A stretch of DNA of 64,000 bases, taken from Pseudomonas sp. MIACH. Its GTDB lineage: Bacteria; Pseudomonadota; Gammaproteobacteria; Pseudomonadales; Pseudomonadaceae. Position 1 is the first letter of the stretch, and every line of letters begins with the position of its first letter. Positions 57,906 through 64,000 of the stretch are shown piece by piece. The translations under genes were made by a program, and so were the position numbers. The stretch is from contig NZ_LHVO01000018.1 of the NCBI RefSeq assembly GCF_001269925.1, positions 124,001 through 188,000 on the forward strand. Reading direction: 5' to 3'. A model generated the notes under the pieces. The model was not told the origin of the DNA. It worked only from the letters and a program-made list of their open reading frames with translations, and ran no database searches.

Positions 57906-59009
57906 TTATTTCGCAACCTGCTCGAAGTGATGGAAGAAGCTGTCGACATGGCTTTTGTCTAGCCCATGGAGCGTCGGCGGGTTCCAGCGAGGGTTCTTGT
58001 CTTTGTCGATGATCAGCGCGCGGACCCCTTCGATCAGGTCGCCGCGTTCGAACCATTGGCGGTCGAGGTGCAGTTCCAAGGCAAAGCACTGCTCCAACGG
58101 CAAGCGCCGGCCGCGTCTCAGCATTTCCAAGGTCACGGCCATGGCCAGGGGCGAGCGGGTTTGCATCAGGTGCACGGTGTTCAATGCCCACTCATGGCTG
58201 TCGGCGACGGTGACTTCCTGGAGTTGCTCGACGATGCTCGGAATATCCGGCAGGCCGAAGAAGTGGTCGATAGCTGGGCGCAATGCGGCCAACGGCGGGT
58301 CGGGCAGCCGTTGTACAGCCAGCTTGGCCAGCACGCCTTGCAGGTCTTTGAGGGGCGATTCGTGCCATTGCAGGCTATCGAGCTTCTGGTCCAGGTCGGC
58401 GAGTCTGGCACTGTCCAGGTACCAGTCCGCCAGCCCGCAGTAGAGTGCGTCAGCGGCGCGGATCTGCACGCCGGTAACGCCGAGGTAGATCCCCAGTTCC
58501 CCCGGGATGCGTGGCAGGAAGTAGCTGCCACCCACATCGGGGAAGTAACCGATGGCCACTTCCGGCATGGCCAGGCGGCTGCGCTCGGTGACGACGCGCA
58601 AATCCGCGCCTTGCACCAGCCCCATGCCGCCGCCCAGGACAAACCCGTCCATCAACGCCAATACGGGCTTACGGTAATGGTGGATGGCCAGGTCCAGCGC
58701 GTATTCCTCGACGAAGAAGTCTTCGTGCAAGCTGTCGCCGCGCTTGAAGCTGTCATACAGGGAACGGATATCGCCGCCGGCACAGAAAGCCTTTTCGCCC
58801 GCACCGCGCAGGACCACGGCATGCACTTGCGGGTCGTCTGACCAGGCCTGCAGCTGTTGCGTCAGGCGGCGGACCATGTCCAGGGTGAGGGCGTTCAAGC
58901 CGGAGGGGCGGTTTAGGGTGAGGTGGCCGATATGGTTGCGTACCTCGGCCAGTACGTCTTCCTCAAGCCTATCGGCACTGCTTGCTTCGCTTGAAACCTG
59001 AGCAGTCAT
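57906..59009 (-). CDS. 3-hydroxyisobutyryl-CoA hydrolase
   Basis: 367 residues, longer than hydratases and of the HIBCH/ECH_2 type. AFCAGGDIRSLYDS, MDGFVLGGGMGLVQGAD and MPEVAIGYFPDVGGSYFLPR carry the crotonase active site with the Glu and Asp typical of the hydrolase. It releases 3-hydroxyisobutyrate in valine catabolism. First in a two-gene operon with the acyl-CoA dehydrogenase. Confidence 0.92.
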   Translation of the reverse strand: MTAQVSSEASSADRLEEDVLAEVRNHIGHLTLNRPSGLNALTLDMVRRLTQQLQAWSDDPQVHAVVLRGAGEKAFCAGGDIRSLYDSFKRGDSLHEDFFVEEYALDLAIHHYRKPVLALMDGFVLGGGMGLVQGADLRVVTERSRLAMPEVAIGYFPDVGGSYFLPRIPGELGIYLGVTGVQIRAADALYCGLADWYLDSARLADLDQKLDSLQWHESPLKDLQGVLAKLAVQRLPDPPLAALRPAIDHFFGLPDIPSIVEQLQEVTVADSHEWALNTVHLMQTRSPLAMAVTLEMLRRGRRLPLEQCFALELHLDRQWFERGDLIEGVRALIIDKDKNPRWNPPTLHGLDKSHVDSFFHHFEQVAK

Positions 59010-59151
59010 CTATAACTCCCTGCTTTTATTGTTCTTTATCAAGATGTTCGTGCGCGAACACTCTCGTGAGAGTACCAGTGCAAATTTGCACAGTACAACC
59101 CGGAATCATGCAGGTCGTTTTTGCATTTATGCAGGGAGCCGGTGAGCCGGC

Positions 59152-59877
59152 TCAGGGCACGCGACTTGCCAGGACTTCGCCGATGCTGCGGCGGCGCGCG
59201 TGGGTTTCGGCCGCGTGAATCAGCTGCTCCAGCTCTGTGGGCGCCACATCATAGAACTGCTCCATTTCGGCCAGCGCCAGCTTCAGGTCGGCGGCGGTCA
59301 CGGCAGGATCACGGCCGGCATTCGGGCGGTTCAAAATAGCCGTCGGTGACTCAACCGCGCCCTTGGGGTAGCGCGTGCGCGTGGCATTGTTGTAGGCCAG
59401 GGCACAGGCGAGCAGGGTGCCGGCGCCGAGCAGCACGGCGCCCATCTCATGCCAGCCCAGGGCGGCGGAGGCTGGATCTGCGAGCACCAGGGTCATGGCC
59501 AGGCCACCTGCGGGTGGGTGCAGGCAGCGCAGCCAGCACATCAGCACCACCGCCATACCGGCCGCCAGGCACGCGCCGCCCAATGTACGCCCGAGCACCC
59601 GCGCGACCAGTAACGCCACGACACCCGCGCACAGGTAGCTGCCGATGATCGACCAAGGTTGCGCCAGCGCGCCGGATGACACCGCAAATAACAACACCGC
59701 CGAAGCCCCCAGCGGACCGAGCAGGTGCAGCGCCACCTCCATGCCAAAGACCTGGGCACACAGCCACACACTGAACAAGGTACCCAGGGCCATGCCAATG
59801 GCGGCACGGCTCCATTCAGTGGGGCGGGTGTTGATAGCAGCGGGAAACCAGCGAGCGAGCATTGAACAAAAATCCAT
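59152..59877 (-). CDS. HPP-family integral membrane protein
   Basis: About 241 residues. Four or five hydrophobic helices (AAIGMALGTLFSVWLCAQVFG, LLGPLGASAVLLFAV, IIGSYLCAGVVALLVARVLG, AGMAVVLMCWLRCLHPPAGG) with the naming motif H-P-P-A-G-G. A charged C-terminal tail (LKLALAEMEQFYDVAP) follows. HPP proteins have been linked to nitrite transport in chloroplasts and cyanobacteria; the role here is unknown. The start is uncertain: ATG 59877 or 59862, neither with a strong ribosome site. Confidence 0.85.
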   Translation of the reverse strand: MDFCSMLARWFPAAINTRPTEWSRAAIGMALGTLFSVWLCAQVFGMEVALHLLGPLGASAVLLFAVSSGALAQPWSIIGSYLCAGVVALLVARVLGRTLGGACLAAGMAVVLMCWLRCLHPPAGGLAMTLVLADPASAALGWHEMGAVLLGAGTLLACALAYNNATRTRYPKGAVESPTAILNRPNAGRDPAVTAADLKLALAEMEQFYDVAPTELEQLIHAAETHARRRSIGEVLASRVP

Positions 59878-60059
59878 AAACGGCGGGCAAAAAAAAGGCT
59901 TGTCTGGTTGCCCGGAAAAGCCCTTCGAAAGTTCCTGCATTTGGGGGAGGAACCTGCGCAGTGTGCCGCGCCTGTTAAGGCAGCGCCAATGCATATTAAT
60001 GAGGGTTAAATACAAAAATAATGAATTTACAGGCGCTGTATCAAACGGGCGCGAGTCGA

Positions 60060-60296
60060 TCAGGGCGTGACAGAGGGGTTGAGTTCGCCCAATACGCGGT
60101 TATCGGCCTCTTCATTGAACAGCTGCTTTTGCAGGTTTTCCTGCAGTCCTGGGTCGCCGGCCAGGGGGCCTTTGAGTGCCACCAGGGCATTGCGCAGCGA
60201 CATCAGTCGATCCAACGGTGGAGTAGACAGATAGCCGATATGCACGCCATCACGGGCCAAGGCCGCAGGGGTATCCAGTAAACGATCATTTGGCAC
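60060..60296 (-). CDS. Small hypothetical protein, GTG start
   Basis: 78 residues, MPNDRLLDTPAALARDG at the start and a charged helical body (LMSLRNALVALKGPL, LQENLQKQLFNEEAD). No membrane segment or known domain. AGGA lies eight bases before the GTG. Codon choice is GC-rich in third positions like real genes nearby. It stands alone between two minus-strand genes. Confidence 0.55.
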   Translation of the reverse strand: MPNDRLLDTPAALARDGVHIGYLSTPPLDRLMSLRNALVALKGPLAGDPGLQENLQKQLFNEEADNRVLGELNPSVTP

Positions 60297-60487
60297 GGCA
60301 TTGTCCTCTCACGAAGTGAACCGCGATGCTGGCTGCAGCTCCTGGCGTCCTTGTTGTAATCCATCGTCCAGGGCGGTAGATACTTACCGCACGTGGACGT
60401 CGAGTCTACAGTTGGGCTTAAGGCGCGTGAAAGTGAAATGACACCAGCCATTACGCATAGCTGTGTAGGATCTTTCTGTGCCGTTGC

Positions 60488-62110
60488 TCAAGGTTGGGTG
60501 GATTTGGCCAGGTACAGCAACACATACGGGTTTCGATCGAACTCGCCGGTCAACGTGGGGGTGATAGCGGCAAAGCGCGGGTCTTTCAGCGCCTCGAAAT
60601 CCACTTGGCTCATCACCAGCCAGGCTGGCCCTTGGATCGGCGCCAGGTCAGAGGCCTGTTGGGTAAACAGCGGTACCTGATCGCAGTCGAGGTTGACCAT
60701 GTATTTGATGGCCTTGGCGTCTTTGCCCAAGCCGTGCAATACCACGGGGGCCCGCTGTTGCATCACCTGCTCGTGAACGTGCAAGGTGAACGTGCGGGTG
60801 TCATACAGGCTGCGCGCCAGCGGCTCTACCACGAGGATGTAAGTGGCCCACACCGCCAACACTGCGGCAAACGCCGGAATCACCGGACGCAGGCGTGATC
60901 TGAACAACCCCAGCAGTGCCAGTACCTGCAGCGCACCCAGCACACCCAAGACCACTCCCAGATCACTCAACTGTTGCGCATAGCGTGGACGCACAAACAA
61001 CAGCCCGGCGATCAGCAGCGCGGGCAGCAGCGTCCAGAGCCCCAGCATCAGCCCGCGCAGCCAGGCGAACAGTCGACCCTGTGCGACATAGAAGGGATAG
61101 GCCGCAATAATCGCCGCCATCGGCAACATCGGCAGGACATAGCGGGCCTTCTTCGCCTGGGGAATCGACAGGCCCAGCATCACCAGCAACCCCGCAGCGG
61201 CGCAGTACAGCACCAACTGCAAGGCCGGCTCCGGGGTACGGCGGCCACCGATTGCCACCGCCAGCAGCACCAACAAGGCCAAGGGATAGGCGAGCGCGTA
61301 GTTGCCCAGTGAGCTGGTGAAGTAATACAACGCACCGCTGGAGCCCTCGCTGCCATCCATGCGCCCGAGGAACTGCATGCGGATTACATCCTGCATGAAG
61401 CTCTCGCCGCCACTGAGCTTGGCCATCAGCAACAGCAGGCCGACGCAGGCCACCAGCAGCGCCAGGGCCAGCCCGCCGAAACTGAACAGCTGACGCCATT
61501 GCCGGTTGATCAGGTAGTAGCTGCACAGCACGCCCGTCGGCACGACCAGGCCAATCGGCCCGCGAATCGCGAAACCGAGGATCAGCAGCAGGAACAGCCA
61601 GTGCAGGCGTTTGCCCGCCGCGAAGTGATCGTGGGCGTAACCCAGGTAGAACACCGCCAGGGTAATGGCCGCGAGCATCTGGTCCAGGGACACCGCGCGG
61701 GTTTCGCTGATAAAGGTGGTGCTCAGCAGCAACACCGCAACACTCAACAGGCCCCAGCGTTGGGAGTAGGGCGCCGTCAGGCGATACACCAGGCTGACGA
61801 TCACTGCCGAGGCCATGGCCGTCGGCAGCCAGGCCGTGAGGCTGGTGACCTGGCCAAGTGGCCATGACAGCAGCCAGGTCATCAGCGTCGAAGTGGCCAG
61901 GTAATCGGCATACGGCTGGCCGTAGGTGGTGGGGAAAAAGCTCGGTCCGTGCCGTAGCATCTCCTGGGCAAACACCACGAAACGTGAGTCGAAACCAATA
62001 ATTGCCTGGTGCCAGTTACCAGCGATGAACAGCAACAGGGCCAGCAGTCCCAGGCCGAGGGACTGCCGGCGGACCGTTGGGCTGAGCAAGGGCGGTTGAG
62101 CTTTGTTCAC
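60488..62110 (-). CDS. ArnT-like GT-C glycosyltransferase (lipid A/undecaprenyl-sugar type)
   Basis: 540 residues, about twelve transmembrane helices and a C-terminal periplasmic domain. The first loop holds the Asp-containing segment GFDSRFVVFAQEMLRHGPSFFP of GT83/PMT-type transferases, which use polyprenyl-phosphate sugars. It begins three bases after the ugd stop, thus in the arn operon. Since arnT normally precedes arnE, this is likely a second, divergent ArnT-like enzyme. The sugar and acceptor are unknown. Confidence 0.85.
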   Translation of the reverse strand: MNKAQPPLLSPTVRRQSLGLGLLALLLFIAGNWHQAIIGFDSRFVVFAQEMLRHGPSFFPTTYGQPYADYLATSTLMTWLLSWPLGQVTSLTAWLPTAMASAVIVSLVYRLTAPYSQRWGLLSVAVLLLSTTFISETRAVSLDQMLAAITLAVFYLGYAHDHFAAGKRLHWLFLLLILGFAIRGPIGLVVPTGVLCSYYLINRQWRQLFSFGGLALALLVACVGLLLLMAKLSGGESFMQDVIRMQFLGRMDGSEGSSGALYYFTSSLGNYALAYPLALLVLLAVAIGGRRTPEPALQLVLYCAAAGLLVMLGLSIPQAKKARYVLPMLPMAAIIAAYPFYVAQGRLFAWLRGLMLGLWTLLPALLIAGLLFVRPRYAQQLSDLGVVLGVLGALQVLALLGLFRSRLRPVIPAFAAVLAVWATYILVVEPLARSLYDTRTFTLHVHEQVMQQRAPVVLHGLGKDAKAIKYMVNLDCDQVPLFTQQASDLAPIQGPAWLVMSQVDFEALKDPRFAAITPTLTGEFDRNPYVLLYLAKSTQP

Positions 62111-62113
62111 GTA

Positions 62114-63493
62114 TCAGGCTTCCACGACCTGAGGCACCCACTGCTGCTGGGGAATCGGCAACTGGCAGGAATCGCCACGGCCGATCGGGTAGTACTGGAA
62201 GCCTTTGCGTGCCAGGCGTTCACCGTCGTACAGGTTGCGGCCGTCGAAGATCACCGGGGTTTTCAGGCGCTGGTGGATCAGGTCGAAGTCCGGGGCCTTG
62301 AACTGCTGCCATTCGGTGCAGACGATCAGCGCATCGGCGCCGACCAGGGTGGATTCCGGCGTGCCCATCAGCATCAGCCGCTCCTCGTCACCGTAGAGGC
62401 GCTGGGTTTCCTGCATGGCTTCCGGGTCGAACGCCCGCACGCTGGCGCCGGCGGCCCACAATGCTTCCATCAGTACGCGGCTGGGCGCATCGCGCATGTC
62501 GTCGGTGTTGGGCTTGAACGCCAGGCCCCACAAGGCAAAGGTCTTGCCGCGCAGGTTGCCCTGAAAGAAGGCATTGATGCGCTCGAACAGCTTGCTCTTC
62601 TGGCGCTGGTTGATGGCTTCCACGGCTTCCAGCAGGTCGCTGGAGCAGTTGGCCTGCTTGGCGCTGTGGATCAGCGCGCGCATGTCCTTGGGAAAGCACG
62701 AGCCGCCGTAGCCGCAGCCAGGGTAGATAAAGTGGTAGCCGATGCGCGAGTCGGCACCGATCCCCAGGCGTACGGCTTCGATGTCGGCGCCCAGGTGTTC
62801 GGCCAGCTCGGCGATCTGGTTGATGAAGCTGATCTTGGTGGCCAGCATGCAGTTGGCGGCGTATTTGGTCAGTTCGGCGCTGCGCAGGTCCATGAAGATG
62901 ATGCGGTCATGGTTGCGGTTGAACGGCGCGTACAGGTCGCGCATCACGTCGCGCACTTCTTCACGCTCGCAGCCGATGATGATGCGGTCCGGGCGGCGGC
63001 AGTCGGCAACGGCCGAGCCTTCCTTGAGGAATTCCGGGTTGGAGACGATATCGAACTCCAGGTGCCGTCCGGCCAGGTGCAGGGCTTTTTCGATGTGGGC
63101 GCGCAGGGTGTCGCCGGTGCCCACCGGCACGGTGGATTTTTCCACCAGGATCACCGGTTCGATGCGGTGGCGGGACACGGCATCGCCCACCGACAGCACG
63201 TACTTGAGGTCTGCCGAGCCGTCTTCATCCGATGGCGTGCCGACCGCGATAAACAGCACTTCGCCGTGTTCGACGGCGAGTTTTTCGTCAAAGGTGAAGC
63301 GCAGTCGCCCGCTTTCCAGGTTTTCCTTGACCATGGCCGCCAGCCCCGGCTCGAAGATGCTCACATGGCCCTGCTGCAGGAGCTTGACCTTGTTCTGATC
63401 GACGTCCATGCAGATGACATCGTGACCGACTTCGGCCAACACAGTGGCCTGCACCAGACCGACGTAACCACTACCAAATACACTGATTTTCAT
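62114..63493 (-). CDS. ugd: UDP-glucose 6-dehydrogenase
   Basis: 459 residues. NAD-binding [13 protein letters not shown] at the start, MDVDQNKV, the catalytic Cys in [13 protein letters not shown] and [12 protein letters not shown] in the C-terminal domain. It oxidises UDP-glucose to UDP-glucuronate, the precursor of 4-amino-4-deoxy-L-arabinose. The start overlaps the arnF stop by four bases. Confidence 0.96.
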   Translation of the reverse strand: MKISVFGSGYVGLVQATVLAEVGHDVICMDVDQNKVKLLQQGHVSIFEPGLAAMVKENLESGRLRFTFDEKLAVEHGEVLFIAVGTPSDEDGSADLKYVLSVGDAVSRHRIEPVILVEKSTVPVGTGDTLRAHIEKALHLAGRHLEFDIVSNPEFLKEGSAVADCRRPDRIIIGCEREEVRDVMRDLYAPFNRNHDRIIFMDLRSAELTKYAANCMLATKISFINQIAELAEHLGADIEAVRLGIGADSRIGYHFIYPGCGYGGSCFPKDMRALIHSAKQANCSSDLLEAVEAINQRQKSKLFERINAFFQGNLRGKTFALWGLAFKPNTDDMRDAPSRVLMEALWAAGASVRAFDPEAMQETQRLYGDEERLMLMGTPESTLVGADALIVCTEWQQFKAPDFDLIHQRLKTPVIFDGRNLYDGERLARKGFQYYPIGRGDSCQLPIPQQQWVPQVVEA

Positions 63494-63903
63494 GGGGCAT
63501 TCCTGGCGCTTGCAGCGCTAGCACGACGAGAGTTAATGACCAGCACACCAAGGATGACCAAGGCCACCCCCAGGCTTTTCGAGAGGGAAAAATGTTCGTT
63601 GAACACCGGCAGGCTGGCGGCCAGCAGGTACACCAGTGCATAGCTGATGCTCAGCAGTGAATAGGCGCGGCCCAGGGGCAGGTGCTTGAGGGCGCCGAGC
63701 CAGCAGAGCATCGACAACGCATAGGCGAGGATCGCCAGGCTCACCACGCCCAACGCTCCGAAGTCGATGGCGTTGCTGTTGAAGGCCGTCAGCCATTCGG
63801 TGGGCAAGGGCAGGCGCGTCATGCTCCAGCGCATGCCCAATTGGGCGGCGCTGACCAGGCCAACGCTGCCCAGGGCCAGGGCAAAACCACGCACGCGGCT
63901 CAT
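63490..63903 (-). CDS. arnF: 4-amino-4-deoxy-L-arabinose-phosphoundecaprenol flippase subunit ArnF
   Basis: 137 residues, four transmembrane helices of the small multidrug-resistance fold ([78 protein letters not shown]). It works with ArnE to flip undecaprenyl-P-Ara4N to the periplasm. The start at 63903 overlaps the arnE stop by four bases (ATGA). Confidence 0.9.
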   Translation of the reverse strand: MSRVRGFALALGSVGLVSAAQLGMRWSMTRLPLPTEWLTAFNSNAIDFGALGVVSLAILAYALSMLCWLGALKHLPLGRAYSLLSISYALVYLLAASLPVFNEHFSLSKSLGVALVILGVLVINSRRASAASARNAP

Positions 63904-64000
63904 ACCTGACGCCCCAACAGCACCACACCGGCAATCACCAGCACCACACCCAGCCAATGCCGTGTGTCGATGTGTTCCTTGAACACACAGCGCGCCACCA
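63900..64000 (-). CDS. arnE: ArnE C-terminal end (partial, cut by window edge)
   Basis: The last 32 codons before a TGA at 63900 read [15 protein letters not shown] and then [17 protein letters not shown], a final transmembrane helix typical of the small-multidrug-resistance-fold flippase subunit ArnE. The gene continues beyond the window. Overlap with arnF supports the call. Confidence 0.8.
   Translation of the reverse strand, partial: VARCVFKEHIDTRHWLGVVLVIAGVVLLGRQV

Overview
The window reads as a stretch of chromosome from a Pseudomonas of the fluorescens group. It is GC-rich, with densely packed genes on both strands. The markers are a MvaT/MvaU-type H-NS protein, hpd, an orphan cbb3 oxidase CcoN, an Arn lipid A modification operon, and palindromic intergenic elements of the Pseudomonas REP kind (GTGGGAGGGGG... 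and GCGGGGCAAGCCCGCTCGCCAC). No rRNA, tRNA, CRISPR array or insertion sequence was seen, and no gap without a gene exceeds about 300 bases.

Layout. 0-5 kb: a lone tyrosine recombinase, the peroxide-defence pair ahpC/ahpF behind an OxyR-like site, gloA, a small secreted protein, and mvaU starting at TTG. 5-10 kb: a CSS-EAL c-di-GMP phosphodiesterase, a LysR regulator divergent from an EamA exporter, and hpd. 10-16.5 kb: a chaperone-usher fimbrial operon (pilin, chaperone, usher, tip adhesin, second chaperone). 16.5-21.8 kb: a RarD-like transporter, an aldo/keto reductase, a LysR regulator divergent from an atypical SDR, and an MFS transporter. 21.9-24.3 kb: a CdaR-type regulator and glycerate kinase, which with the divergent MFS gene suggest sugar-diacid/glycerate use. 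24.4-26.4 kb: a two-gene Septu-like (PtuA ATPase + PtuB HNH nuclease) defence module of visibly lower GC. 26.4-36 kb: DUF1176, GNAT, Asp/Glu racemase, orphan CcoN with a small membrane partner, a DUF3313 lipoprotein, a J-domain/DUF3829 pair and a DUF1254 protein.

36-51.6 kb is the most unusual part. It holds a 1177-residue protein ending in a YopT/C58-like Cys-His-(Glu/Asn) signature (candidate toxin or effector). Divergent from it is a signalling operon: a CHASE3-GAF-histidine kinase with three receiver domains, stand-alone CheR and CheB, a receiver-kinase and a single receiver. Convergent to that operon are a hybrid kinase overlapping a double-domain KaiC-like ATPase, and a HEAT/TPR membrane protein. 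No chemoreceptor, CheA or CheW is present, so the methylation target of CheR/CheB is an open question.

51.7-60.3 kb: a bestrophin-like channel, then a branched-chain acyl-CoA degradation cluster (SDR, thiolase, acyl-CoA dehydrogenase, enoyl-CoA hydratase; convergent second acyl-CoA dehydrogenase and 3-hydroxyisobutyryl-CoA hydrolase) fitting isoleucine and valine breakdown, and an HPP-family membrane protein. 60.5-64 kb: the tail of an arn operon (arnE end, arnF, ugd) followed by an extra ArnT-like GT-C glycosyltransferase. All assignments rest on reading the sequence and on remembered family features; no searches were run.
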